Shown: piece after piece, positions 35,901-50,900 of the stretch
Layout: each line of letters begins with the position of its first letter
How positions within the stretch are numbered: the first letter of the stretch is position 1
From: Acanthaster planci
Taxonomy: Eukaryota > Echinodermata > Asteroidea > Valvatida > Acanthasteridae
Direction of reading: 5' to 3'
NCBI RefSeq assembly: GCF_001949145.1
Contig: NW_019091370.1
Span: 1,667,093 to 1,731,092, forward strand
Length of the DNA: 64,000 bases
Position numbers and translations under genes: made by a program
Notes under the pieces: model-generated
What the model was told of the DNA's origin: nothing
Database searches by the model: none
The model's input: the letters and a program-made list of their open reading frames with translations, nothing else

Positions 35901-38900
35901 TTTCAACTTCAATAGAAAAATCGAATCAAAACTCAACTAGACTGATGTTAATCATCCACTGTGAACAGGTGTTCAAAAATGAACCAGACTGAAGAATCGT
36001 GGATGATTTATCTTGAATTTTTGCCAAAGCCAAAATCTTTACGAGCACCTCGGCCTACTTAAAAACACCATTTCCTCCATTTGCCATGATCTTAGATGCT
36101 GTACAGGTTTGTATCTGCAGCAAATTGCCAAGGCAGGTGACAAATCTCGCTTTAACAAGGAGGGCTTTTGCCAGCGGCGCTGCGCGTACTTCCAACGCGT
36201 TAAATATTTAAGCACCCTGTCTCAAGTCGATAATGACTAATGGAAAAAGCACTAGCACAAGTTTGTCTCTTGGGCATTCCAAGGGGGACCACACCTATCC
36301 CCCACCCAGAAAAATATCTGAATAATGTAACAGGAGACACAGAGGAGAAAAGGGGAAAGACAGGGAGACGGTGAGTGAAAATTGCTAATTTGATTCAAAA
36401 TACCTTGCAATATAAAGCTTTTCTGTTCCCTGCTCATGAGTCCTGTTTTAACCCCCCCCCCAAAAAAAGGCAACACCCACCATTTGTTTACAGGTAAAAT
36501 GTACTATTTTTCTGATTCTACTGTTGTTAACAGGTTTAGGTATTTCAGAGAAATGAATGTGAGGACACTATGTTTACACCGACATTCGATTTTTGTTTAC
36601 ATGACATCTTTCTAACCGCACGATTTTGATTCATGTTTGTTATGCATGTACGCATGTACACGGGCGTGTCATTTTTCCTTTGGGTTTTTATTTTTTACCA
36701 ATTTTTTTGGGGGGTTGTCTCCGAGTTACGAAAGCAAGATCATTCATGTGTGCCACAAAGATGACACGAATTCATTCAGACCACATCGGCCTTTCCCTGG
36801 TTCTCCCCCTCCCCACACAAATCCTTCAAGGAACAAGATTAAATATCTCGGTGATGTACGACATGACAGGCCCTGCCAGCGATAAGGAGATGAATTATTG
36901 AGATTGGGAATGAGGGAGTGGGGGGGAAGGGGGTTGCTGGTCGGCGACGGGAGGAAGAGGACAAGTCCAGCATGCAGGATGCCTGTCCAGGGCCACGCTC
37001 TGCCGAGCGGAAAAATGTCTGGCTGCCTCAAGCGGGGGATTTGACATCACCTGAAACAACACTGCATCGGAACTGCAGAGATTCAGAATCCCCCCCCCTC
37101 AAAAAAAGTCTTCTGATCATGAATATCTGAAAGACGGAGTGATAAATTTTTTGCATCCAAATTACATGTACCTGTTATTTCCTTCAACAGAATTGATAGT
37201 TTGATGCATATATTTATTATCATTTTTAACAGCTTCATTCACCAGAGGCGTTATGCTAAATATTAAACGTGCTAATAACATGTGATTTTTGAAAAACATA
37301 TCAAATGTCTCGACGGATTTGTCCCTGTAGCATACAAACTCCAATGCCAAGGATGCGTAGGCAGGTAATTGAAAACTCTTTACTGACTGGAAAGCAAGCC
37401 CATGTTCATTCTGCAGTTCTGTACACGTTATGGAGGGCCGATACAATTTTCCCTTGGACTCTGCTTTAAAAAACAAACAATTCATCGACACAATTTCTGA
37501 TTACAGTTCCTCCGGCAGACCTATTAATAGTACGTGTCCTGATTAGACCACGCTCAGGGTAAATTTCAAGAATGTCTCCGTCTGGGGTAACAAGGCTGCC
37601 CGTGACTGTGACACTCTGGGCAGCCTTGCTGGCGCATGTAAGCACGCCCACCCGAAGGGGGAGAGGAGATTGGAGTGGGTGCCATAAATTACTCAAATTA
37701 GCATCCCCCGCTCAAACCTGCGTGGACAGCACCATCCACATGTATGGTTCATGTACAGTCCGTCTAGCTCTACCGCTAGTGACTCTTTGCTCGTCTTGCC
37801 CTGGGGGGCAGGGCGACCTGAATTTCTCAATTTTATGTGCTTACAAAATACACTCTGCAGAAACGAATTTATAATGTACTGGAACATGTTCAATGCACAT
37901 ACATGTACATATACATCGTAAGTGTATGTGGTGTGTAACGAGTAGATCAGGGATGTGAGAATTCCGCCGATCACAACATTTTGTTGGATTTTTTACTCTG
38001 AATACATTTTTTTCTCTACAAAACTCTGCAAAATTTTGAATTTCAACTTGTTGCCGCTGTAGCTTTTTTTCAGCTTTTTTGTAAGTGGCCTAGCAGACCC
38101 CTGTAGGTGCAGAGCAATGCATCTGGTGTACAGTTTATACGCTGCTCTGGAGATGTGTACATACATGTACAATATTCATTTACAGTGTATCTACACATAC
38201 AATTATGTTTTGGATCTGCACAGAATGACAAGTGCATGAACTGAGGTCTCATGTTTTATGTCCAGGTGCACTGTAGTTGCCTATGAAATGTAATTTCGGA
38301 GCCTCATTTCAGGGCGTCATTCTACAAAGCAGCGATGAGCTTTCGCGTAGAGGAAACTCGCTGCATGCGTGCGAGTTCAAGCCCGTGAGTGCGGAATGCG
38401 CCGTGGACGGCGCAACCAATTCCAACTTGACTGGTTGGTTTGCACACGTACGCCTGGCGCGTGCACTCATGAGTCCAGTTGAAAAGCTTCCCACCAACCC
38501 CTTTCCTCTTCGCCAATGAGGGCGCACTGAAACCTTACATATAATAGCGAAATTGAGAGACGAATGCTGTGCAGTGGAAATCCTTTCAGTTATTATAATT
38601 TGACACACCCCGAGGGGCTAGGGTAAACAAAAGCAAACCCCATTGCCAAACTCTGTGCAAAATAGTCATTCCAGTGGCGTACATAAATTAGATAAATGTC
38701 GGGCAAAACATCTGTAACCCATTCCCTTTTTACCATCGATCTTTTTAAGATGGTGGGGGACTTTATTTCATCCTGCTACAAGTCTTGACATAATGCAATG
38801 TACCTTTGCCCTAAGGTTGGTGGCAAGACAGGACAACTTCATCAAAACACCTCTTTCAAATGCATAAGAAACCTACACCACAAATATCCCATCAGAAATA

Positions 38901-41900
38901 ACAAACAACCAGAGCAGAATTTTAAAAAAAGAGGGAGCAAGTAGGAAGATAAGACATGTAAATTCCTGCAATATTACGTATGCTGAGGTGATGTGTGGGC
39001 AGGAACAACAATTGTGAAAGGTCTGTGCCTCCGTGAAATGTGAAGGTTGTTACTCCGTAGCTATTCCACCCACTCCTCTTTTCAAAGTTTCATTTTTATC
39101 CCCACAAAATTCCTGAGCTGTAAAATAAATCCTTTGGTGTACAAGTTTAATTCTTTCTTTCTTTATATCATATAATTATCTATAATCAATACTTTGGATA
39201 CACTCATGTAGTGTGTGAAGCTTAAAATCCAGGAGAGTTTTTTCTACTCTCTCTTTAAAATCAAAAAATTTTGCTTTCGCATTCACCAGACAGACCTTGA
39301 CGCTGGGACTATTTACCCAACCCTTTCTAAATTCCTCACATACAAGTATGCACCAGGATACTTTCTGGGATTTCCCCGGCTTGAGGGAGGTCAGGCCCAG
39401 GCCTTGCTTTTTTATAATTATAACATGCTTGGTGCCCCTTGAAATTCAGAGAGGAAGGAGAGTATCGTTTGTTCTTCCTCCAAACCGAGCTGATGTTCGA
39501 GGAAGCTTCCCCGGGCGAATAACATGTCAGCTAAGAGGACTGGAGTTGATTTTTCTGTTCCCCGAATTCTGTGCTCCTAGGGAGGGTAAACACTCACATC
39601 AGTTTTGTGTGGTTTCTCTTTGAGTACACTGGTGCAAGTATGTTCTTCAAGCTTTGCAAGCATTGGAATCCCAGATTTGGTTACATCACGTCCTCCTGGA
39701 GCCATGGGATGATCTGTTTTTTTATACTTGGCATATTTGAGGCATGTGCACGTCCGCACAAAAAAATTCTCAAGGAAAGTCAGCAACAAAGAAATTGTTT
39801 AACCTTTATTTATAACAACTCTTGGCTTCCACGTCATTACCGAATCATAATTCATTAACTTTTTCACTGATATTACAGGATTCAAAATCAAAGAAAAGAG
39901 GCAAGATGCATTAAAATCCTGAATTGTAAGGAAGCAGAGCTGTCATTCCAATCCCTCCAAGTCTATTTGATTTTTTCTTTTTAACTGGCTTCCACACCCT
40001 AAACAAACCCAAACCAAATTAAGTGAGCCAAATGTACACGAGAGCAATGCACCAATGGTTGAGTGGCACAGAAATGAAAACGTTCCGCTTTCTGGCCGCA
40101 CCAAAAAAAAAGAAGAAAAAAAATAACAAAAATCTTGTCAATTGTCAATAGCTTTTGAGTACAGCACCACGCTGCATCGTCGGTGGCGGTTCTAGACAAA
40201 CAACAAGTCGGGGGGCTTGTTTTTCACCGAGAGATGAGGAGATCCTCACAAGTCCTGCCTTGGGGAAAACCTCGGTCAGTGGCTCGACTCAGCCAGGATT
40301 TTTACCTTGCCAGCCATCGGCAGAGCCCCCCCCTCCTTCCCCAACCACTGCAGAGCACCTAGACGAATGACGTCAATGCTGTCCTTTCGTAGGCTATGGA
40401 AATGAACGAGAAGGGGAAAAAAAACACACCTGGAACTGAAGGTCTCTACCGCGCACTAAAAAAAAAATACAATCAATTTAAATCTGGAAACCTGCATGGG
40501 TTTTTTTTTTTTTAAACTTCTATATTTGTTTCTCCTAAATCTTTCTGAGTTGTTAACATCCAGGGATTTGGGGTTTTGTTTTTTTTCTCTTAGGGAGAAG
40601 AGTACCAGGGTTTTGAAAACTGAGATTGAATAAATGTCCACGGTAAATACAGAAATGCTGGAGACAAATAAAAATTGCGCTAAAAGACTGCTCCGGGTGG
40701 GGTGACGGCATGCGGTCGAGAAGATTGCATATAAGGGGTCTGCAAATAAACATGCTGCTCCGGCGGCGTGATTGCCCCATAATCATGCATTCTTTCCGGG
40801 GCTGTAATGGTTTCGGGACCGTCCAACCCGGTGCCCACTGCCGCCGAGGGTGAATGAATAACAAACCCAGGAAAATTGAAATATGACTTACACACTGTAA
40901 GGTTGCATTGTCTGTGGCGTTGGAGCCCTCCGCGTGAGAGAACGCGATGCATGTATGCGATATCCACATTAAAAAGGATCCGCTTTGCCCGAGGCTTGAA
41001 TGGGACAACCCCATCGCACAGCACTGACTCTTAATTTATGCACCGTTCTAGAGTTTATTTAATCATCTTCATGTTTGGACTGATAATTTGACTGTTTACA
41101 GTACACTGCACCTGCTACAGTCCATACACGCAAACAACATTAATTCAATGGATTTAATGTGCAGATTATCCCTAACTCAGCTCACAAAACTCTGGTAAAT
41201 TTAAATGGAAATTTATCTTGTTTTAATTTGAATAACTGAAGTAAATGCAAACGAAGCCTTTATCAATTATACTGATTTACCACAGACATTAAAAAAAGTA
41301 CCAGTATATGTACATGAAATCATGGAATCTGCCGTATATTGAAAATTTACTGCTGAATTAAAGGGGCAAAGATTAAAGGCGAAAAATATTTTAGCAGTAA
41401 GTCAAAACAAATTAGAGCTCGTCAAATGAGGTTGCAGTGTTCACTGAAAACAGTTTTAAATGAATTCCTTCCATTTGTGATTACAAGTTCACAATGTACA
41501 TGTGTACCTACTGGTGGGAAGCACATCGGACTCGAATACAAGCGCATGCAATAAATGCTGCATACAGAGGAGGCGAGCTACACTCTCGACGTCCCCGACA
41601 ACATTCCTGTAAATATTGATAATACTCGGGAGGAAGGGGGGAGCCTTGCAACACGACGCCGTGCCAAGACCAGAATCTCTGTCCACATGAATGGCACGGC
41701 GGAGGGGTCCCTCTGTAGCTGGCAGGGAGGGATGAAAGACAGGCCTGACATTTTAGACAGCATTTCGGCATGAGTGCCAGGCAACCGCTGTTTGCACATA
41801 TGTAATGTTCACAGGGGCTGCATATGTGCAGCTGGTTCACAGGCATGATGGCAAGAACCGTTTGTAAATTTTGTTTTGACGGAAATTCAGGCTGTACCAA

Positions 41901-44900
41901 CTCTTGAAATATTCAGGTATTCAGTCGATTAATAAATCTATGTGAAAATGTGTTTTGTAAATCCGTAAGATAAAAAGGGGAAACCTTTGTGGGCTAATAA
42001 CAAAATTACATTTTAAAAGGCCATTTCGAGTCAACTTAAAGGCAGCTGAATACACGACCAACAATAAAGCCAGAATTCACTTTTCCTTCAATTTTGTTCT
42101 CCTCTACTTTCTGTGAAAACATGCATATTTTCTTTCTGCCACTGTACGAATTTGGTACAAATGGAAGATCCAATAATTGACTCCATTCAATTATTTGAAT
42201 GGACTCAAAAAGCATGTTGCAACCCTTACTGTCGTCTTGTGAACAAGACATCATTTACCGGTACGGCTAAAAGTGTCCAATCCACTTCGCAAAACCTTCT
42301 AGCACGTGTCCGTGTGCGTGTGCACAACTAACACTCGCTTTTACTCTCAATTCAAAGAAAAAAATCTTCTTTTTCCCTCCCATTTTCCAATTGTTGTGTT
42401 TATAGTTCCATGAAGGATGCAAACGACTGGGCCAAGATTTATGTATACATGCAGAAGATTATAGTTTTGGAAGACATTTTTCAAGGCTAATGTCTGTACA
42501 TCTACAGTATGTGGCAACCGCATGGCATCCTGTTCACTTTCTGTGCAACGGGAAATAGGCTCCCTGCCCGTGACTACATAACGACTGAAAAATGTCTCAA
42601 TGAAGCGATGACATCAATGTAGACGGCCAAACCCGTCTACTTGTCTGACGCACTTGTGACGTACTGCTCGCCCCCTTTTTGGCACACCCGAGTACGTCCG
42701 AGACAGTGTGTGGGAGTGAACGCTGAAGGGGACCATGTGTTCTGTCGAGGTTTGCACAGGTGAATGAATGTGAATCGGTAAACTGAAGATGTGGTCTCTC
42801 CTATTCAGCCTGTGGTCCGTGGCTTTGGCCGCTTCTGTTTTTATATGCACAACTGTGCACAGCACAGCTTTAACAAAGCTCAGCTGCGGCACAGTGCAGG
42901 AACTGTCATTGCTTTAAAGGGACCATGCCATGAATTTCACCTTGAAACAAATTCTGCGCCATCTGCTCCATGACCACTGTTTTTAAAAGTGGCCCTGTTC
43001 AACTACTGAGGAATATCCATGTTTTTCTTAGATAAATGAGGACGCTTTCGTAGAAAAAAAAAAACATTGCTCATGTAAAGGTTTTCTGCTGAAAATGATC
43101 TGTGAGGAAACTTCACTTGCTGGCCAACTATCATGACAATTCTGTTGCTGAAATAACCGTCACACCAGAGTGTCTCCCCTAGAATGACAACACACTTTCT
43201 CTCGTGAATGTGCAAATTTGCATTAACGTAAACAACCCGAAAGGGTAGTCCCAAAAAAAGGAAAAAAGTGCCTTGATATGCAACCCTAAAGGACTGCGTT
43301 AAAAAATTGCCTCGAATGAGCCCCTTCAACCTTGGATTTCTCAAGAGTTCCCTTGCTTTGAAAGTATTTTGATGGATTCACGATGGTACCGCCTGGCTGG
43401 CCAATTTTTTCCCCTCTCAAACACGAGAACATGCTGTTCTGATTTCCCCAAAATAACGTGCCATATGTTGACTGCACAGTGATGCATCATGGCAAATCTG
43501 CGAGTCTTCCCAGCGGATAATTCCGGAAAGGATTATCAGCCAATGAATTGGAGAAACTCCTCAGAGGGTTAAGTGCCACCAAACTGTCGGAGGGGACAAG
43601 AAGATATTTTGGCCATGTGGGAGGAAAAAGAACTCAGACAAGGTAGTTGTGTAAATGTGCAATTCTGAGAAAGTCTCACACCATCAAATGAAGACCGACA
43701 ATCCTAATCCGGTGGAGTACGCTACCTCTGGGATTTTAGACCGAGTTCACTGCCGAATGAAGTTTACAAAGGGCATCTAATGACATACATGTATACATGT
43801 ACTGTACCTACACTGAACATGTACATGTACATGCAACATCTGTGCATGCACACATGTACATGTACATAGCCAAGTCTATCACACACAAATATCACATGCT
43901 CTTTTTTTAAAAAAATCTATCTTTGATTGCACCTACAGGCTATTTACGGAACTGACGCTTTTTGTCCTAGGTCAAGACAAGGAGAACAACTGCACCGCTT
44001 TGAGCTGGGCCTAACCGGACAGAAAACTGTGTACACAGTGGTTGCAACTTTAAAGGCTTTAGTAGGAATGGAGGCAGTGCTTGGTTACAAACGTGACTGA
44101 GTATTGTCCATGTAATTTAAAGTGCGTTTCATTACCAGTTCAGACAATATTATCAACCGCAAGTGGAAGATTTTGTACGATTTTGGCCATGAAGCACTGT
44201 TTGTCTTCGGTGTGCCGACTGCCGAAGTGCAAAGAATTTATGCTGGATTTCCAGACGGTGGAGGATTTTGAACGATTAAGGTGCTTTCCTAGCAAAAATG
44301 CCAAGGTACAGTAGTTAGAATGAAAAGATACCAATTTAAAAATGCCTGTGTGCGCATCGAGCATTAATAAGAAATATAAGAAAATAACTGGTTTTCCTCG
44401 GTGCTAGCACGTGCACGCATTAAAGGAGACTTTTCCCGACTGTCAAGAGTTTGGCATTTCAGGATGAATGACAAGGCTGGAAAATTATTACTTCCTCCGT
44501 GTACCGGTGAATTATGCAAGAACGTTTGTCTGCGGGGAGGAGAGAAAAATTGGCACTCTGCAAACTACTGACAAGGTGGACTGTGCTTTGGAAAAATGCG
44601 CTTGGCCTCCAAACATAGTACAAATTGTACATGTGTGAAAATCATTACGACCGTGAATATGTTTGTCAACACTTTGGTTCACTGGGGAGGAAGGCCGGAT
44701 TTCAAGTTCATTGTCGTGGGTTCTAGGGTTTTCAATACCTTACCAATGGAGAAATATAAAATTCCCCATAATGTAAATTCTCGGGGGGGGGGAGGCAGTA
44801 ATGCAATTGGGTTCACAGATCAAGTTGCCTGTGATGTCATGCCAACTGGTTGCCTTCATGGGGAAACTAAGCCTTCTAATCTCGGACAAGTGTAAAGTCA

Positions 44901-47900
44901 ACATCATTTTCAAACCTTCCCACACTGCATGTGATAAAAAAGGACGGGTCAAATGGAACCGCCAGTTTGCCTTTCCCCTGCGAAAGTGGGCATCAGTGAC
45001 CGCAAAATACATTTTTCTTACCATGACCTACAGATTCAGATATGTGATTTGTCAAAAAGGGAAAATGCCTTGATCATTGGTTAGCATTTTTTGGCAGTTT
45101 GTTTTTGTGAGCAGCGAGGCACAAATTGGGTGTAACTGACATGACATCAGAAGTGTTTCCTGAATGCAAAATCATGTACTAAATTAATTTTTGTTCATAT
45201 TTTCATCATATTTATTCTAAATGAAACTACATGTACATGTGAACAGATTCATATGTAGATTGTACCTGTATGTCATACGTACAGGTACAATGTACATGTA
45301 AGTGCATATATGCTTGAACAATCCCTGAGGAGTATCAGTCTTCGGGTCTTTGGGCAAATTATTTCTGACCCCACTGACGCTCCAAAGCGTATCAGCCAGC
45401 TATCAGTAATCAGGCCACACCGATTATTTAGGGGCATTCACCTTGAGTGCCACACAAACACTCTCAAGAATACATCACTCCATTCAATCCCAATGCATGC
45501 CGAGGTCCTCTGCAAAAACCAAGCCATGAGACGGCAGGGGACGAAATCCTGTCCCCCCCTTCTCTTGAAACTAAGACCAAAAAGGCATCTGGAGCACAGC
45601 GGGCTGGAATCTCAAACGTCTAACCATCCCTCAAACAGCCCGGCCGTTCATGTAAGCCCGCATTCCAGCCGGATGTAAAAATAGTTCCCTTCTTTCCCGT
45701 ATTTTTAGAATCCGACGCAAGCAAGCACAGGTGCATTGTGTATGAAATACCACTTTGGCATCATCTGTTTCCATGAGGGTTTTTTTTTTAAAGAGCTTCC
45801 AGGAAATGATCGGACTCTGGCCTTACATTGTGAATGAACACATCGTGTCTACACCGATCCACTTGTGAGCACGTCCTTACACATGCAGTGTGTAAATGCA
45901 TAAACCTACCCACAGATGTGAGCTAAAAGGAAACGATGGGGGAAAAAAAAGGCGAGAAGAAGCATATGCTCTACACACGCATCCAAACCCCAACCGAACG
46001 CGCTGCATGCTCCTGAAATTCCTTGCCTGCCACAAACACCTCCCCCTAATCCCCCGTCAACATCACAAGGGGAACATGTAAACAATAGAGAGTACCTGTA
46101 GATTAATTTTCAGGGTCCCGCTTTGAGTTCCGTGACTTCCTGGAGACAGAACCCACGTCCACGAAGACCACATAGCAATGTATCACTCTGTTCGAAGACT
46201 GCGCATGTGAACACATTTCTCCTGTCCGATGAGGAATTTTCGAATTTTTTTGTTGCCATCAAATCGGAAAGTGGGACGGCTGGATATACACATTTGCAAA
46301 AAATTCCCACACCAGAGTTTTGTTGCAACAATTGAAACTGCAGAAAATATTTATGTGTGACATACGTATACTCTTAAGGCATATGCGTGTACATGTACAG
46401 AGCGTGTGCATAAAAACATGGCACAAACAATGGGTGGGTTTTAAATGACTGGCCAAATTCAATAAACATTGGTTTGTTATAAAAATACCCGTAAAACTTT
46501 TCAGCTTAGTCATGTGAGAATCCCACTTTCAAAATTCCAATCAATAAAATATTATACACAAAAATACATGTACGAGGTGTGTGATACAGTGTGAAATCCA
46601 CACAATGCACGGTACGATGGTGTTGCGTGGACTTGCACACGTCCACACAATGTTTTCCCCTCTCTGAAAAACAGTTTCAGAGGCATTTTGGGGTCAATGT
46701 TATCTGTGGCAAAATGAAGAGGAAACCGTCCAGGAAATCATCATCAAGAATCCATCTCGAGGGAGTCATCCTAGCGGGAGAAAATGGAGCATTTTCTTCA
46801 AGTTTCCTTATTCCACAGGAAAACAAGGGAGTGTTCCACACTTCGTATGCAAAACAACTGCGGTTGCACCAAAACGTGCATAAGAGACTGCTGTCTGTGA
46901 AATGTGTACCATTGCGTATGTGCAAGTGATGACATTCAAGCCATGTCACTTAAACAGATTTTTACGACCTCATAAGAATTTACAAGCTTCCCCGCAATAA
47001 ACATGCTCCCAGTTGGATTTATCTGTTGGATACACTGCAGGCAACAGGACCCTGTTCCGTAATCAGAAGTGTCACTGGTGACCTCTGACCCCGGGGAAAT
47101 CTCATAATTCTCCCCAGCTCGCACGGAGGAGGGAGGGGTCGAGTGGATGCGTGTGGCACCAACAATGCCGAAGGGGAGGGGGGTGGGGAAGATTTGCATC
47201 ACTGTGATTGTCCAGGCAGGGGCTAGGCATAAAAGACGTGCGCAGCAAGCAATATGCTATGCATGTACATGTTTATGCAGTTCGCGAGACATGAGACTGC
47301 AAAATCACGGCCCGGATATATTTTTTAAAAAAAAACCTGTTTCCAAAATATCAGGCCATGAAATATAAATGTTATGCTTTCAGTATTGAACACTACCAAA
47401 ATAGTGAAAGGCTAGGGATTTTTTTCTGGTCTGCATCTGGTGCATATATACTGTTAATACAGGTACATGTACGGGTGGGTTTGCCATGTGCTTGTTGGTG
47501 ATATTCTCATAGAACACATATTCACATGTACATACTGTTAGGAGGTGATCTTTCTAAAATGAGCATTTAACAGATGCAAGCAAACACTGCCTGTATCTAT
47601 GGAGCATTGTCTTTCTTTGCATAACGCACAAGTCTGTAGATATCACTACTGGAATATTCAAAGGCCTCCGATACACTTTTATGACTTTTCTGCAAATATC
47701 CCGGTACTAGGAGCCTCTTATTTGGGACAATTATACTTTTAAGAGAAGTGGAATATACCAAATCTAACCCGGTAATCCTACAGGCACAACCCAGTCATGC
47801 ATGTTAATAGCTACAGGTACAACTCTAGCTTTGTTGGCAGGAATATATCATTTTTGGCCTGATGAAGGAATTGATTTTATCAATTTATTTATGGGTTGAT

Positions 47901-50900
47901 ATCTTTTTTAAAATTATTTTCCCAGATTTCTTTTCTGTTTTCACACCTCACTTGTGTTTTGTTCTGAAAACAGTTTTTCGTGAGCATTCACTGCTCTTCA
48001 TTGGTACATGCACAAATTGAATTCTCTGTCAAATGGCTACGTTGAGCGTTTCACATTTCCGTTTTTAGAACACCTATTGCTTAAAATTCAGACACAAGAT
48101 TTTCCAGCCAAGACGACGACAGGGTAATAAAATTTGATGTACACAACACACGAACAAGATACTCTGAAAAATTCGTGCAGAATTTCACAAAGAATATCGC
48201 GACACCTCTCTGACCTAACGTACATGCGGTCGTAGAATTTCCAGACAGCTCAATGATGCAGCACACAAAGAAGTTCACCAGAAATCCAAACAATCTCAAC
48301 ATGTTTGTGAATGCATCCACTCTTCGTTACAAAGGTCATGCTCCTGACTAGTGCCAGCACAGCTCTGTGATGGTTTTTCACTTGCCCTGATCCTCATGTT
48401 GAAGAGATTATGTCGCGTGAAGGACATTTTTTTTTTAACCTTGGATAAACATCATAAATCCATTTGTGATGTACATGCGCACTGCTCAGGCCGTGCAATA
48501 AATGACGAGTTTAATGATACACAAACTCCGCAGTGCTGGGGGAAGGGGCTAGCAAAAATCACATTCTGGGCTACAATTGCATCAGCAGACAACGGTGAAA
48601 CTAAATTATTTCAAAACCCCAGATATCAGTAGTTGTGCATTTATAAATCTGTCAGCGTTCAAACAATTTCAGGAAAATCTTAAACCTTTAACAATGTTTA
48701 TGTTCAAGTATATGTTTTTTCACAACGTAAAAATATTGCCACCCAAAAGGAAGTATAAATTACCAATTAATAAAGTTTAATTTTTGTGGGTATTACTGGG
48801 TACCTGCTGGACAGGAGCTCTTTCATCTTTTCATAAATTGACCATAGTTTTGTATGCGAATGACAAGACGGGGGCCAAAATAATCCACCTGATACGATGT
48901 ACATGACGCGTGCATTACCATGGCAGTGTTCAAGAGATTTGACACAAAGTTATCTCTACCATTCACATCCAAAACGCTGACTTATTTGTGCCTTCCTGTA
49001 AGCCTAGGGTGTACGTAAAATCGTATTGAAATTGGAGGATTTGGGACTGTTAGGGTTACGCTGAAAATTGTTTCGTTTCACATTAAAAATTCAGTGGCAT
49101 TTCTAGAATGAGAATAAAGTGATGTACATGGAGCAACTGCCGGTACTTTTCATAACGGTTTAGAACAAAGGTCATTCCAGAAGTTAGGGTCCAAAACTGT
49201 GACTTTTTCTGTCCCTGTTACATCTGCCCTTTTTTATTTGACATGAAAATATCACGGGAATTGATTTCAAACTATTACTCCACGTACATGTATTTGTTTG
49301 GCAGGTAATTTGCATGAATTCATCACTCTCGGAAATTAGGAAATGTGTTCTGAACTTGCAAAATCATATGTCAGATGTGACAGGGATAAACCACAAAAAA
49401 TGGACTCCCAAATTCTGGAACTACCCACATCCAAGCCCTCTCCCTCCCCCCTGGGGCAGAGACTAATCAGAAAAAGAGCCCAGTATCTCAATCAAATGAA
49501 AACCTGCAAAGCACTTAATTCCAAGCCACGATGGACAGAGAATTTAAAGCATACAAACCTTCCCTCATTTAGCACATGGAGAAAGTTTACCATACCAGAG
49601 CAAAGGTTTTCATAACCTCAAAGGTTTCATAAACCTGTCAATTGTTTTGTGCACGACCCCTTTAATGGGCCGCCCCCCCCAAACCTCCCGACCCGATCAA
49701 GGTCGACAGATTGGAATGAAGCAATCAACAAACTCGCCTTGCACAAGGGGTACTTTGTATCTTCACTTAATCTATTTCAGTGCAATGTGGATAAAGGCCA
49801 CTGTGATTGTTTGATAGCGTTACTTCCAAGTATAATACATGTGCCGTTAGACATGTACATGTATGCACACACAGCCCAGCTCCGATAAATTAATCCAAGG
49901 AGACACGGCGATCGCAGTGGCGACACGATCACATGCACGTCGCGCACGTTCTTGACTATACTTCGGGTGCACTTACCATTTTGGCAAGTCACGACAGCCA
50001 AGTGTTTTGCATGTTCAACCTGTGTACATGTACATGTGCACATCCTCAATGAGCACATTTTGTACCTGCGTAACGTTTGTTAGTAAGCTCAACCTCACTC
50101 AGTGTTGTAGTCGAGTACTTTATTCCGAGTACTGAGTACTGCTGAGTACTTAGATGTCCGAGTAGTAGAATTAAGGGCTTCAACAGTGCTGCACAGAGAA
50201 AATTAAAATGAAGAGCCACTGGCTCTTTGGAAAAAAAAAAGTCAGGCGCGAGGTCGATTTTTGTACATGCAGTACGCACATTTGCAGCACACACGAGTTA
50301 GGCCTACAACAAAATCGGACAAAACACACAGAAACAGTGTTCTGTCCATTATCTGCAGGACAGGCAGGCTTTGGATTTTGTGCTTGTGGAATAAATCAAA
50401 AATAGCAACCAATGATATGGAAAAAAAGCTGGAAGAAAAGACAAGGCATGTTTGTTCTCTTTACTTTGTACCTGGGACTGGACCGGCACTGGAATTGTGG
50501 CATGCACAGACTGCTAGTGCATCTAATGAATATGCAAAACGTCGCAGCTCCTCATACACACTCTATACAGCAAGCGACCACAAACCAGTCGACTCGGGTA
50601 CCTAGTGCCTGTATGTGCGTGTATGTGCACGTAGAAGAAAACTGGGCTGCGATCGTTCGTCAAATATGACTGACAAGGTGGGTGACTGACAGGCACAAAT
50701 CATGGTCACCTTTGGCGATAAGAATTAAACAGTTGGTTCCACATCATTTTTTAGGAGCAAATGCGACTGTTTTGGTCGTACCATACAATGCTGCGCCTCA
50801 ATACTAGCATACAGTGCTGTGGTTTCTATGAGTACTGTACATGACCTTATTGTTCTCTGTACAAGTAACAATGGAAGTGCCCTAGTCAGAAGTAGTAATT

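Noticed and set aside
40553-41014. 153-codon minus-strand frame in the SNRK intron
   Set aside because: No family signature; length is within chance expectation for 19 kb of intron.
44690-44760. Second LINE C-terminus ([11 protein letters not shown]-like peptide)
   Set aside because: Only about ten residues resemble the LINE ending and nothing supportive flanks them.
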